Shown here: in pieces, positions 33,310 to 42,913 of the stretch
How positions within the stretch are numbered: position 1 is the first letter of the stretch
How the letters are laid out: the number at the start of each line of letters is the position of its first letter
Assembly (NCBI RefSeq): GCF_002163625.1
Contig: NZ_CP020892.1
Location: forward strand, 2,418,001 to 2,482,000
Direction: 5' to 3'
DNA from: Pseudomonas sp. M30-35
Lineage (GTDB): Bacteria > Pseudomonadota > Gammaproteobacteria > Pseudomonadales > Pseudomonadaceae
Length of the DNA: 64,000 nucleotides
The notes under the pieces: model-generated
The model's database searches: none
The model's input: only the letters and a program-made list of their open reading frames with translations
Told to the model about the DNA's origin: nothing
Made by a program: the position numbers and the translations under genes

Positions 33310-34737
33310 CTAAGCGATATGCAGAGTCTTGCTTGTGGTCGTTTCCAGCGCCTGGTCCAAAGCCTGCTGGAAACGTTCCACCAACAAATCGATTTCCGCA
33401 GCCTGAATCAGTAACGGCGGCAAGAAACGCACCACAGCACCATGGCGTCCACCCAGTTCCAGAATGATCCCCAGACGCAAGCACTGTTGCTGTATGGCTG
33501 CGGCCAGTGCCGAGTCCGCTGGCGGTACACGATTGCCATCGGTAGCGCCGACTATTTCCACACCCACCATTAAGCCGCGGCCACGCACATCACCGATGCA
33601 TGGATAGTCAGTCTGCAATTGTCGAAGCTGGTTCATCAGACGTTCACCCATGGCGGCAGCATGGGCTGGCAGATTCTCGTTGATAATGTGGCGCAAGGTT
33701 GCTGTGCCAGCAGCCATAGCCATTTGATTGCCACGGAATGTGCCTGCATGGGCACCCGGTTTCCAGCTATCCAGTTCCTCGCGGTAAACCAGCACGGATA
33801 ACGGCAATCCACCGCCAAGCGCCTTGGACAGCACCAGAATATCGGGCTCGATATTGGCCTGTTCGAAAGCAAACAGGCTGCCGGTGCGCCCCAGGCCTGT
33901 CTGCACCTCATCGATGATCAACGTCACCCCGTACTTGCGGGTCAGATTGCGTAACCCCTGTAGCCAGCGTACCGGAGCAGGGATTACCCCGCCCTCCCCC
34001 TGAACCACCTCTACCACTACGGCGGCAGGTGGCAGCACACCGGATTCCGGGTCACTCAGCAGCTGCTCTATATAATGCAACCCTGCGTCTATCCCGGCTT
34101 CACCGCCCAAGCCAAAGGGGCAGCGATAATCATAGGGATAAGGCAAAAACTGAACTTCCGCCATCGCCGCACCCAAGGCCAGCTTAGGCCCGAGATTACC
34201 CATCAGGCTCAGCGCGCCATGGGTCATGCCGTGATAACCGCCGGAGAAGGACAATATTGGGTTGCGTCCGGTGGCGGTGCGAGCCAACTTGAGCGCCGCC
34301 TCTATGCCATCGGCCCCGGTCGGACCGCAGAACTGGATGCGTGCGTGTCGGGCAAAACTGGCAGGCAGTGCAGCGAATAACTCTTCGACGAAGCTATCCT
34401 TGACCGGCGTAGTCAGGTCCAGCGTATGCAGAGGCAAGCCAGAATCCAGAGTCTGGCGCATGGCAGCTATGGCCTTTGGATGATTGTGCCCGAGCGCCAG
34501 GGTCCCGGCACCGGCCAAGCAATCCATAAACAACTGCCCTTGGGTGTCTTGTACATAGAGCCCATGAGCTTCCTTTAACGCCAGAGGGATTCGTCGCGGG
34601 TATGAGCGCGCGTTGGATTCGCGGGCAGTTTGACGCTGCAAATAGGCGTTGGTGTTTAGCTCACGCGGGCCTTGTTGACGAAAGTGCTCAAGGTTAAAAG
34701 TAGCGCTGGACGGGGGCAGGTTCTGAATAGATTCCAC
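33310..34737 (-). CDS. Diaminobutyrate-2-oxoglutarate aminotransferase (475 aa)
   Basis: Class III PLP aminotransferase. The PLP-binding lysine is in ILVLSKALGGGLPLSV, with the cofactor Asp in TLIIDEVQTGLGRTG. The sequence resembles PvdH and DAT enzymes, which make L-2,4-diaminobutyrate from aspartate semialdehyde. The NRPS at 47184 has a Dab-type pocket, so this enzyme supplies its substrate. Start is GTG at 34737 with AAGGGA upstream. It is preceded on the same strand by the thioesterase gene (51 bp). Confidence 0.88.
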   Translation of the reverse strand: MESIQNLPPSSATFNLEHFRQQGPRELNTNAYLQRQTARESNARSYPRRIPLALKEAHGLYVQDTQGQLFMDCLAGAGTLALGHNHPKAIAAMRQTLDSGLPLHTLDLTTPVKDSFVEELFAALPASFARHARIQFCGPTGADGIEAALKLARTATGRNPILSFSGGYHGMTHGALSLMGNLGPKLALGAAMAEVQFLPYPYDYRCPFGLGGEAGIDAGLHYIEQLLSDPESGVLPPAAVVVEVVQGEGGVIPAPVRWLQGLRNLTRKYGVTLIIDEVQTGLGRTGSLFAFEQANIEPDILVLSKALGGGLPLSVLVYREELDSWKPGAHAGTFRGNQMAMAAGTATLRHIINENLPAHAAAMGERLMNQLRQLQTDYPCIGDVRGRGLMVGVEIVGATDGNRVPPADSALAAAIQQQCLRLGIILELGGRHGAVVRFLPPLLIQAAEIDLLVERFQQALDQALETTTSKTLHIA

Positions 34738-34788
34738 GATAAGTTTCCCTTGGGAGTGACAAATGTCTGGGTAATAGGGTTCTTGGCC

Positions 34789-35568
34789 TCACACAGCCGC
34801 ATGCCGGGACCTGTGTGGTGGGCAGAGTTGGCGCTGAATCAGGTCCAGCAGTTCAGCCTCACGCTCGAATAGATAGAAGTGCCCGCCCGCAAACAGTTGG
34901 GTCTGACAGTCCGCCCGGGTTTCGTGAGCCCAAGCATCGAGCAGTGGCAAGGGCACGTTGGCATCGTCGCGGCCGGCCAGCACGTTGATTGGGCATGCTA
35001 GCGGTGGCCCGGGGCGATAGCTGTAGTTCTCGCAGAGGGCGAAATCGGCGCGAATGATCGGCAGGAATAACTCAAGCCATTCAGGGCTTTCGCACAGTTC
35101 TTGAGGTATGCCATTCATGTTACGGATATGCTCAAGAAAGGCCGCATCCGGTAGATCGGACAGACGCTCGCGCCAGCCTTGGGTCGAGGGTGCGGTGCGC
35201 GCGGAAACCAGCAATGCGCTGGGTGACAAGCCGCGTTTTTGCAGGATTCGTGCGGTTTCGAAGGCCAACAGAGCGCCCATGCTGTGGCCGAAGAAGGCAA
35301 AATGCTCAGGCCCCTCCTCTGCATTCTCTATCGCTTGCGCCAACATGCCGACCATTGCGTCTAGCGAAGCGGCCTGAGGCTCGCCGAAACGTGCCCCGCG
35401 GCCCGGCAACTTGATCAGGGCCAGCTCAATGTCCGTCGGCAACTGAGCCCGCCAATGCTGAAACACCGTATGTCCGGCCCCGGCATAGGGGAAACAATAC
35501 AGCCGCAGTGTGGCCGCAGTTTTGCCGCGCAGAAGAGAAAACCAAGGACTAGGTGAAGTTGACATCAA
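34789..35568 (-). CDS. Type II thioesterase of the NRPS cluster (259 aa)
   Basis: Alpha/beta hydrolase that removes wrongly loaded groups from carrier domains. Catalytic Ser in FGHSMGALLAFE near residue 99, Asp in LAGRDDANVP and His in GGHFYLFE. Opening residues LYCFPYAGAGHTVFQHW and the length are typical of the type II family (PvdG-like). Probably cotranscribed with the Dab aminotransferase, under the Fur-like box about 200 bp upstream. Confidence 0.9.
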   Translation of the reverse strand: MMSTSPSPWFSLLRGKTAATLRLYCFPYAGAGHTVFQHWRAQLPTDIELALIKLPGRGARFGEPQAASLDAMVGMLAQAIENAEEGPEHFAFFGHSMGALLAFETARILQKRGLSPSALLVSARTAPSTQGWRERLSDLPDAAFLEHIRNMNGIPQELCESPEWLELFLPIIRADFALCENYSYRPGPPLACPINVLAGRDDANVPLPLLDAWAHETRADCQTQLFAGGHFYLFEREAELLDLIQRQLCPPHRSRHAAV

Positions 35569-35764
35569 TTCTGCCCTTGCTTCTGCCGAGCCTTACTGTC
35601 CAACTTGGGCAACTCTTTGCAATACGCCCGGATGGAGTACTGCTCGTGGCTAACCCATACCAGAATAGGATTGCAGAAACTGTTGCAAAGCATTTTGCGT
35701 CCTTAATCTGGCAGGCAGTTGAGAGTTAGCCAGAGCGTGTTTCTAATCTAAACATAATTTAATG

Positions 35765-35787
35765 CGAATGATAATACCTATCATTCG
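35765..35787. promoter_or_regulatory. Fur-like box upstream of thioesterase/Dab genes
   Basis: CGAATGATA-N5-TATCATTCG is a perfect 9-bp inverted repeat, AT-rich and close to the Fur consensus (GATAAT-type half sites). It is about 200 bp upstream of the leftward thioesterase gene. Iron repression is expected for a siderophore locus. Confidence 0.65.
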
Positions 35788-36117
35788 TTTTGAGTGGCAA
35801 TTTCCACCCGCTCCACTTGGCGAATCGCGTTAGAAGCAAGCTTGGTACGCAGGCAACGAGTATTACTAAGGGCGGGCAATTCAGTGGAATTGACCACTAA
35901 CCTGCCGACAGATTGGTTACAGCCTGTGATGGGATCGAATGATCTACAACTGAGGAAGCAACTGCCATGGCAGCACGGTGCTGAGACACTGGTCCGGGAG
36001 CGGATCAAGCGCGAAGTCATGTGCTCTGCTACATCGAGATGACTACTGCGGGGAAGTTGGTTTGATTGAGCTTGAAGGCTGTCTGAATAACCCAGAGGTT
36101 CAGACCTGCGTGAAGCA
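35788..36117. other. Gap without a supported gene
   Basis: Overlapping short frames on both strands (about 80 codons each) show no recognisable family and no good ribosome sites. Might contain a small RNA or gene debris; nothing can be supported. Confidence 0.3.
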
Positions 36118-36146
36118 GGACGCGGGGAAGTTGCTTCCCCGCGTCC
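36118..36146 (-). terminator. Perfect 13-bp hairpin after the TonB receptor gene
   Basis: GGACGCGGGGAAG-ttg-CTTCCCCGCGTCC starts 7 bp beyond the receptor stop codon. The stem is very stable but the T run after it is poor. Confidence 0.65.
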
Positions 36147-36152
36147 ATGATT

Positions 36153-38216
36153 TTACATGTCGTAACGCAGAATCAGCCCCAGCGTTCGCGGTGCGCCGGC
36201 ATCAAGGATGTCGCCACTGCGATTATTGGTGATGTATTCCTTGTCGAAGACGTTCTTCACGTAGCCCGATACTGCGACGTTCTTGGTGACTTTGTACTCG
36301 GCGTTGAAATTGGCCAGCCAATAGTTGTCGCTCTTGCGTTCACCCGTGACCTCACCCGCGTCGTTGAACTCGTACTCCGACGGAGCTGTACTCTGATAGA
36401 CGACATCGGTGTTCAGGGTCACGCGATCATTCCAGCGATAGGTAGCGCCCATTGTCATCTTGTACTTAGGCGAAAACAGGAAGTCCTCGCCGCTCATGTC
36501 GCGGCCGTCGCTGGTGACAAAGTCCTTGTATTCGCCATCGGTGACAGAGGCACCGGCGTTCAGGGTCAACTGTTCGCCAAAGTCTTTTTCGACAGAGACT
36601 TCCAGGCCCTTGATATCACTGCGACCAGCGTTAAATACGTCGAGATACTCAGTTTGTGGATTGAGCACGCTGACCTGCTGATCTTTCCACTCGGTGTAGT
36701 ACATGTTGGCCCGGGTACGCAGGGTTTGATTCATGAACGAACCCCGGTAGGACAACTCGTAGTTGGTGGTGTATTCCGGGTCGTAGGCTTCGTGACCGCT
36801 ACCGGCGCGAACGTTGACGCCACCGCCACGATAGCCCCGCTGTACCATGAACCCCAGGTACTGATGGGCAGCTAACTCATAATCAAGTCCGAGTTTTGGC
36901 AGCACGGCATCAGCTGTTTGTTTGTCTTTGCCAGGCTCGGAGAAGTCATCTTGCTTGACGTTAGTGTCGTTGGTCTCGTGGTCGTAGCGCAGGCCGGTGA
37001 TCAAGGTCCAGCGCGGAACAAAGGTCCAGTTAACTTCACCGAACACAGCCTTGTTTTCGATCGTGGTATCGCCCTTGACGACGCCGAACAATCTTTCACC
37101 AAAGTACAAGCGATCATGGAAATCGTTGGTGTTGTGGCCGTAATAGATACCAGCAAAGCTCTTCACCGTGTCGCCGTCGTAGTTCAGACGCAGTTCCTGA
37201 CTGAACAGGTTGCCATCCTGTTGGCGCAATACGAACTGGTTGGCGTCGGACGACTGGTCGAAGTCGAGGCGGGCGTCGTAGTCTGAATCGGTATTGGCCG
37301 TGAGGCTGGTAATGGACCAGCTATTATCAAGGCGATAATCAACCTTGGCGCTGAAGGTGTCCTGCTTGAGTTTGTCGTAAGCCTCAGTGTCTGAGTCGAT
37401 TTTGTAATAACGGACCCTGTCACCCTGGCGAATGACCGAATTGTCGCCCTTGCGGCTTTCACCGTGAGCGTAGGTCAGCAGCACGTCGGTATCATCGTTC
37501 GGCAGGATCAACAACTTGCCACGGGTGTTTGCGGCACGAGTCTTGTTGGCATCATCGCCATTAAACAGGTTCTCGATGTAACCATCGCCTTCCTGGTAAT
37601 CGATGGCGATACGGCCAGCGATCTTGCCGTCAACGATCGAGCCGCCACCGGCAACCGCCCCGCCGCGTTCATTGTAATTCCCGGCGTTGGCTTGCGCGGA
37701 AAAGCTTGGCTCAAAGGTTGGATTCTTGGTCTGGATAACCACCGCGCCCGCCAAGGAGTTACGGCCTTGGGTGGTGGACTGCGGGCCGAGGAAAACTTCG
37801 ACTTGCTCGACATCCCACAGCGGTACGGGGCTGAGGGTCAGGGTACGGTTTGGCTGAACGGCGCCGTCGACGAACACCGAAACCGCACCGTTTAGAGCAG
37901 CCGGGCCCTGGTCGTCGAAACCAGACACAGGTACGCCACGGATACCCCAGTTTTCATTACCAGACTGGTTGTAGACGCCCGGTGTGCGAGCGAACACATC
38001 GACCAAGTCATGGTCTTGCTTCTCGCGCAGTTGTTGTTCGGTAAAAACCGCAACGCTCGACTGGGTTTGCTCCAGAGTGCGGTTGATTTTTTCACCTGTC
38101 ACGGTGATTGGGGCAAGCTCCACTGAGCTCGCCTGCTCGGCCGCCCACACGCTGCTATTAGCCAGACACACTGCCGACCCCACGGCCAGTGCGATTGTAT
38201 TTTTCTTGAAGTTCAC
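36153..38216 (-). CDS. TonB-dependent siderophore receptor (687 aa)
   Basis: Outer-membrane gated channel. Signal peptide ends near SSVWA|AEQ, the TonB box is PITVTG, the plug domain covers about 45-165 (FARTPGVYNQSG, LGPQSTTQGRNSLAGAVVI), and the 22-strand barrel ends YVKNVFDKEYI...LGLILRYDM. There is no N-terminal signalling (STN) extension, so it is not a sigma-factor transducer like FpvA. Start is GTG at 38216 with AGGAGA upstream. Divergent from the biosynthetic genes with a Fur-like box between, so it is the probable receptor for the product made here. Confidence 0.9.
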   Translation of the reverse strand: MNFKKNTIALAVGSAVCLANSSVWAAEQASSVELAPITVTGEKINRTLEQTQSSVAVFTEQQLREKQDHDLVDVFARTPGVYNQSGNENWGIRGVPVSGFDDQGPAALNGAVSVFVDGAVQPNRTLTLSPVPLWDVEQVEVFLGPQSTTQGRNSLAGAVVIQTKNPTFEPSFSAQANAGNYNERGGAVAGGGSIVDGKIAGRIAIDYQEGDGYIENLFNGDDANKTRAANTRGKLLILPNDDTDVLLTYAHGESRKGDNSVIRQGDRVRYYKIDSDTEAYDKLKQDTFSAKVDYRLDNSWSITSLTANTDSDYDARLDFDQSSDANQFVLRQQDGNLFSQELRLNYDGDTVKSFAGIYYGHNTNDFHDRLYFGERLFGVVKGDTTIENKAVFGEVNWTFVPRWTLITGLRYDHETNDTNVKQDDFSEPGKDKQTADAVLPKLGLDYELAAHQYLGFMVQRGYRGGGVNVRAGSGHEAYDPEYTTNYELSYRGSFMNQTLRTRANMYYTEWKDQQVSVLNPQTEYLDVFNAGRSDIKGLEVSVEKDFGEQLTLNAGASVTDGEYKDFVTSDGRDMSGEDFLFSPKYKMTMGATYRWNDRVTLNTDVVYQSTAPSEYEFNDAGEVTGERKSDNYWLANFNAEYKVTKNVAVSGYVKNVFDKEYITNNRSGDILDAGAPRTLGLILRYDM

Positions 38217-38322
38217 GCCCCGCTCTCCTTTGGCAAATATTAGTGTTTTTTTCTATTGTCCCGAACAACGCCGCTGTCCCCAGCCTGCGGGAGTGTATTC
38301 CGAAAACAAAAAGCGAACAATA

Positions 38323-38341
38323 TTGATAATTAATCTCATTT
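38323..38341. promoter_or_regulatory. Fur-like box between receptor and biosynthetic genes
   Basis: Minus strand AAATGAGATTAATTATCAA fits the Fur pattern ATGAGAATNATTNTCAT with few mismatches. Centred in the 257-bp gap between the divergent receptor and oxygenase genes, it could serve both. Confidence 0.6.
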
Positions 38342-38473
38342 GTAATAAATATGCTGCCGTAGTTAAGCGAGAATACATATCAGTCGTAATTATCGTAGCG
38401 ACCTCTGCCAGATTTTCCAGGTTTGCCAACGCCACAGCGTCTGGCTGCAGTAAGACCAAAAGGATGCACTAGG

Positions 38474-39451
38474 ATGACTTCAACTGAACACCTGAACGGG
38501 CTTTCCGAACCCTTACCCAATACGCTAGGGACTGGCCACGAGCTGACGCTGCCGGTGCTGATACAGGCAACTCCGGGACAGTCTGTTCAGGATATAGATG
38601 TGTCGATTCGCAGCACCTTAGACCAGGCACTGGCCACCGTTGGCGGTGTGTTGTTTCGCGGCTTTAACGTCCCAACCCCCATCGACTTCAAACGTTTTGC
38701 TGCCAGCTTCGGCGCCCCGCTGGCCAGCTATGAATTTGGCTCCACGCCTCGCAGCAAAGTCTTCGCCGGGGTGTACAGCTCCACCGAATACCCGGCCCAT
38801 CAATTCATCCCCTTACACAACGAGCAGGCCTATACCCGGCCCTGGCCGTCGCGCATCTGGTTCCACTGCATCAAGGCCAGTGAAACCGGCGGCGAAACGC
38901 CGATTGCCGACAGCCGCTTGATCTATCAACGCATGCCCAGCGACATACGCGAATTGTTCGCCAGCCGCGAGTTGCTCTATGTACGCAACTACAGCGGCGC
39001 GCTGGATCTGCCTTGGCAGAAAGTGTTCAACACCGAAGACCGTGCTCAGGTCGAACGTTACTGCCGGGATAACGACATCGAGTGGCAATGGAAAGATGAC
39101 GGTGAGCTGCGCACCCGTCAGCGCTGTGCCGCCGTATTGCAGCACCCTGAAACGGGTGAATGGGTCTGGTTCAACCAGGCGCATCTGTTCCACGTATCAG
39201 CTATCGAGCCCAGTGTGCGCGCCAGTCTGCTGGCGGCCGTAGGTGAAGAAAATCTGCCGCGTCACGTGTATTTCGGCGATGGCTCGCCCATCCCTGATGA
39301 GGTCCTCGACAGCGTGCGCGAAGTGTATCGCCAGACCGCCATCAGTTTTCCCTGGCAGCCCGGCGACATCCTGATGCTCGACAATCGACTGGTCGCACAC
39401 GGCCGTAATCCTTACACCGGTGACCGTAAAGTCATCGTTGCCATGGCGTGA
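38474..39451 (+). CDS. TauD/SyrP-like non-haem iron oxygenase 1 (325 aa)
   Basis: Fe(II)/2-oxoglutarate oxygenase of the clavaminate synthase-like group. Iron ligands: His and Glu of HNEQAY near residue 115 and the distal His in RLVAHGRNPYTGDRK, whose Arg binds 2-oxoglutarate. SyrP-like enzymes add a beta-hydroxyl to a PCP-bound amino acid. The NRPS modules here have His and Asp pockets, both known to be beta-hydroxylated in siderophores; which one this enzyme serves is open. I start at 38474, where AAGGA is 9 bp upstream. The FAAL gene starts 7 bp after its stop codon. Confidence 0.87.
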   Translation: MTSTEHLNGLSEPLPNTLGTGHELTLPVLIQATPGQSVQDIDVSIRSTLDQALATVGGVLFRGFNVPTPIDFKRFAASFGAPLASYEFGSTPRSKVFAGVYSSTEYPAHQFIPLHNEQAYTRPWPSRIWFHCIKASETGGETPIADSRLIYQRMPSDIRELFASRELLYVRNYSGALDLPWQKVFNTEDRAQVERYCRDNDIEWQWKDDGELRTRQRCAAVLQHPETGEWVWFNQAHLFHVSAIEPSVRASLLAAVGEENLPRHVYFGDGSPIPDEVLDSVREVYRQTAISFPWQPGDILMLDNRLVAHGRNPYTGDRKVIVAMA

Positions 39452-39458
39452 ATTGCAA

Positions 39459-42400
39459 ATGTTCTCTTTTAAACATTGGATCGAAGTGCTGGAAAGCAAT
39501 GCCCGAAATTTTGGGCAGCGCCCTGCCCTGCATTTTTTGCCTGACGGCGTCGAGATTGGCCAGTCACTTACCTTTGCCCAGCTGCACGAGCAGAGCCAAT
39601 CCCTGGCGGCAGCGCTGCAAGCACGCTACGCACCGGGCGATCGCGTGCTGTTGATGCTGCCCAGTAGCCTCGACTACGCCCGCGCCTTCTGCGCTTGTTT
39701 GTATGCCGGGCTGATCGCTGTGCCGCTGTTTCCACCGCCATCGCGTAAACCGCGTCACCTTGATCGTGTGCGCAAGGTTGTGGTCGACGCCGAGCCGGCA
39801 CTGATCCTTGCTCCGTCCGATCACTGCCAGAACTTGCTGGAACTGGTCGAACACCAGGTTGAAGTGTTGACGGTCGAAGGTCTCGGCACACCGCCGGCCA
39901 GTGCCTGGGTGCGGCCGAATGTCGACGCCGCGACAGTCGCTTTCCTGCAATACACCTCTGGCTCCACCGGCACTCCCAAGGGTGTCGAAGTGCGGCAACG
40001 CAACCTGATCGCAAATGTCGAATTGATGCGCCAGGCCTATGGATTTGACGAACATGGCGGCATGGTCAACTGGCTGCCGCTGTACCACGACATGGGCCTG
40101 ATCGGTGGTTTGCTGGCACCGCTGTATAGCGGAATGCCTTGCTACCTGATGGCCTCGCAGACCTTTGTCAACGCGCCATCCACCTGGCTGCAGGCCTTGA
40201 GCCGTTACCGCGCCACCGCCAGTTTCGCCCCCAATTTCGCCTACGCCCTGTGCAATCGAGTAGTCAGCGATAACCTGATCGCCCAACTTGACCTCAGCGC
40301 CTGGCAGCATGCGATCAACGGCGCCGAACCTATTCACCCCGGCACCCTGGAAACCTTCGCCCAGCGCTTTGCCGCCTGCGGCCTCAATCCGTTGGCGATC
40401 AGCCCCGGTTATGGCCAGGCCGAAGCCACCTTGTGTGTCAGCGCCACGCCCGCCGACGCCGTGCCCGTGGTGCTGCGCTTGGACAAGGCTGTACTCGAAA
40501 CCGGCCGCGTCGCCTTGGCGACACGCGAAGCCCCGGCAGTGGAGTTTGTTGCCTGCGGTTATCCGCAAGCCCTGCACGACATCGCCATCGTCAACCCCGA
40601 CACTCATGAGCGTTGCGCTGCTGACTGCATCGGCGAAGTCTGGTTAAACGGGCCGAGCAACGCTGAAGCCTACTGGAAAAACCCGGAAGCCAGTCGCGAG
40701 GCATTTGAAGCGCGCATTGTTGGTGAGCCCGGACATTACCTGCGTTCCGGCGACTTGGGCTTCATGCACGAGGGGCAGGTGGTTATTTGTGGTCGGCTCA
40801 AGGACCTGCTGATCCTTAATGGGCGCAACCTCTACCCGCACGACATTGAATTCGCCATTACCGATGCCGAGCCAGGTATCCGTACCGGGCGCATCGCCGC
40901 TTTCTCAGAGATGGACCCGCTACTGGGCCGCGAAAAGCTGGTGATTGTCGCCGAACCCCAACGTAAATTCGTCGATTCGGCGCGTCATCCGGCGCTGTTT
41001 GCCTCGATGCAAAATGCCGTTCGAGAAGCAGCCGAGTGTGGCATCGATCAGATTGTGTTAGTGGAAGCTGGCACCATTCCGATGACCACCAGCGGCAAGA
41101 TCGCCCGCCAGGGCGCCCGCAAGCAGTTGGCCGCCGGCACCTTGTCTATCATTGCCCAGCACGGCGGCCAAACCTCGGACATCGGCGAGAATCTCAACCA
41201 TACGCAGCTTTTCGAGTCTGTTGCCGATGCTTCTATTTCCGCCCTGCCCGCTTGCCGCCAATGGCTGGAGCAGACTCTGCGCGTGGTCAATCCGTATCTG
41301 GCGGTCGACTTCAACCAGAGTCTGATCGGCATGGGCCTGGACTCCATCAGCATCGCCGACTTCGCCGCGCGCTTGTACAAGGATCTGGGCTGGAACCTGA
41401 ACAGCCAACGTCTGTTCGGCGAGCAAACTCTGGCGGTCTGGGCGCAGGACCTGCTGGACTTCCTCAGTGAGCACGCGTCGAGCGCTGAGACCAGCCTTGC
41501 GGAACGTTGCCATACCAGCCAAGCGCAAGGCCGTCAGTCATTTGCTCAAAGCCGCCTGTGGTTCCTGCGCCAACTAAACCCCGACGACACCCAGCACAAC
41601 CTGGTGTTGCACCTCAGCCTGCAAGGCACGCTGAATACCGAAACCCTTGCGTTGCGCCTGAATTCGCTGGTAAATCGTCATAGCGCACTGCGCACCGTCT
41701 ACAACGACAGTGTTGACGGCCCGCAACAACGGATTTTGCCGACGGATGCTGTGGCGCTGAACTGGCACGACCTGCGCGATCAACCCGCAGCGCTGCAACA
41801 ACAGACGCTCACTGATTGTCTGGCCCACGAACACGCAACACCGATTGATCTGAAGCACGGGCCGCTGCTGCGCGCGCAATTGCTCAGCCGCGACGGTGAA
41901 CAGCACGATCTGCTCCTCAGTCTGCATCACATCGCCTTCGACGGGCGTTCGGCACAACTGCTGCTGGCGGAACTGGCCGGTACATCCACTGCCGAGTTGC
42001 CGGTGCAATACTTGGACTTCGCCCTTTGGGAAGCCGAACACTGGAGCGACGAACGCATCGCTGCGGAACAAGACTTCTGGTGCGAACATCTGGCGACAGT
42101 GCCACAAAGCCTCGAACTGGGTGGCCGTGGGCTGGGTCATGGCGAGCACAGCCTGAACTTCACGCTGCCCCAGACCAACTGCGAATCTCTGGCGGCACTG
42201 GCCCGTGAGCAAGGCATGACCTTGTTTATGCTGTTGCTGGCCTGTTATCAACTGGTGCTCAAGCAATTGGGCGGGCAGCAACAGTTTCTGCTGGGCACCG
42301 ATGTCAGCGGTCGTCCATTGGCCGAGCACAACGACGTCATTGGTTTCTTCGTCAACCAATTAACCTTGCCCTGCGACCTGCGCGGCGATCCGACTTTGGC

Positions 42401-42896
42401 TGGTTTCCTCAAGCAAGTCCGCGATCAGGCGCGTCTGGCCTACGCCCACCAAGACTTGCCGTTCGATCTGGTGGTTTCAGCATTGGCGCCGCAACGACGC
42501 CCCGGTCACTCGCCACTGTTTCAGGTCAAGCTCAATTACCAGCCTTCCCGAGTAACGCCGACCGCTATCGCCGGTGCACGCATGAGCACTTTGAAAGTGG
42601 CGCAGGCGCCGGGTGATTTCCATTTGGTGCTTGATCTGGTTCACGGCAGTGAAGGCATCGACGCGACACTCAAGTTCCGCGCTGAGTACTTCGATCAGGA
42701 CCGTGCCCTGCGCCTGCAACATCTGTGGTCACGCCTGTTGGACGAGAGCCACAACCTGCTGGACCAGTCGTTATCAGCACTGGCTGAGCGGCTCGATACC
42801 TGGGACCAGAGCTTCCAGCGTGAACACCAGCAGTCCCGGGCTGTGGCCGGTCGCAGTCAGATGCTGCAGACCAAACGCCGCTCCTTGAGCCTTTAA
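39459..42896 (+). CDS. Chain-starting NRPS protein: FAAL-ACP-C (1145 aa)
   Basis: Residues about 5-565 are a fatty acyl-AMP ligase (YTSGSTGTPKGVEV near 165; NWLPLYHDMGLIGG; LRSGDLGF; LNGRNLYPHDIE), which activates a fatty acid. An acyl carrier domain follows with GMGLDSISIADF near 626. A condensation domain covers about 685-1120 with LSLHHIAFDGRSA near 823, so its HHxxxDG motif is intact. The protein loads an acyl chain and joins it to the amino acid on the next protein. In the corrugatin family the chain is octanoyl; chain length here cannot be read from sequence. Start at 39459 (MFSFKHW); the frame extends 13 codons into the previous gene. Confidence 0.9.
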   Translation: MFSFKHWIEVLESNARNFGQRPALHFLPDGVEIGQSLTFAQLHEQSQSLAAALQARYAPGDRVLLMLPSSLDYARAFCACLYAGLIAVPLFPPPSRKPRHLDRVRKVVVDAEPALILAPSDHCQNLLELVEHQVEVLTVEGLGTPPASAWVRPNVDAATVAFLQYTSGSTGTPKGVEVRQRNLIANVELMRQAYGFDEHGGMVNWLPLYHDMGLIGGLLAPLYSGMPCYLMASQTFVNAPSTWLQALSRYRATASFAPNFAYALCNRVVSDNLIAQLDLSAWQHAINGAEPIHPGTLETFAQRFAACGLNPLAISPGYGQAEATLCVSATPADAVPVVLRLDKAVLETGRVALATREAPAVEFVACGYPQALHDIAIVNPDTHERCAADCIGEVWLNGPSNAEAYWKNPEASREAFEARIVGEPGHYLRSGDLGFMHEGQVVICGRLKDLLILNGRNLYPHDIEFAITDAEPGIRTGRIAAFSEMDPLLGREKLVIVAEPQRKFVDSARHPALFASMQNAVREAAECGIDQIVLVEAGTIPMTTSGKIARQGARKQLAAGTLSIIAQHGGQTSDIGENLNHTQLFESVADASISALPACRQWLEQTLRVVNPYLAVDFNQSLIGMGLDSISIADFAARLYKDLGWNLNSQRLFGEQTLAVWAQDLLDFLSEHASSAETSLAERCHTSQAQGRQSFAQSRLWFLRQLNPDDTQHNLVLHLSLQGTLNTETLALRLNSLVNRHSALRTVYNDSVDGPQQRILPTDAVALNWHDLRDQPAALQQQTLTDCLAHEHATPIDLKHGPLLRAQLLSRDGEQHDLLLSLHHIAFDGRSAQLLLAELAGTSTAELPVQYLDFALWEAEHWSDERIAAEQDFWCEHLATVPQSLELGGRGLGHGEHSLNFTLPQTNCESLAALAREQGMTLFMLLLACYQLVLKQLGGQQQFLLGTDVSGRPLAEHNDVIGFFVNQLTLPCDLRGDPTLAGFLKQVRDQARLAYAHQDLPFDLVVSALAPQRRPGHSPLFQVKLNYQPSRVTPTAIAGARMSTLKVAQAPGDFHLVLDLVHGSEGIDATLKFRAEYFDQDRALRLQHLWSRLLDESHNLLDQSLSALAERLDTWDQSFQREHQQSRAVAGRSQMLQTKRRSLSL

Positions 42897-42913
42897 CCAA
42901 GTTGGATACCTTT

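Noticed and set aside
36147..36875. 242-codon plus-strand frame opposite the TonB receptor
   Set aside because: Lies entirely over a receptor with all family motifs; no ribosome site.
39564..40607. 347-codon minus-strand frame opposite the FAAL domain
   Set aside because: Shadow of a well-supported FAAL; composition is typical of antisense.
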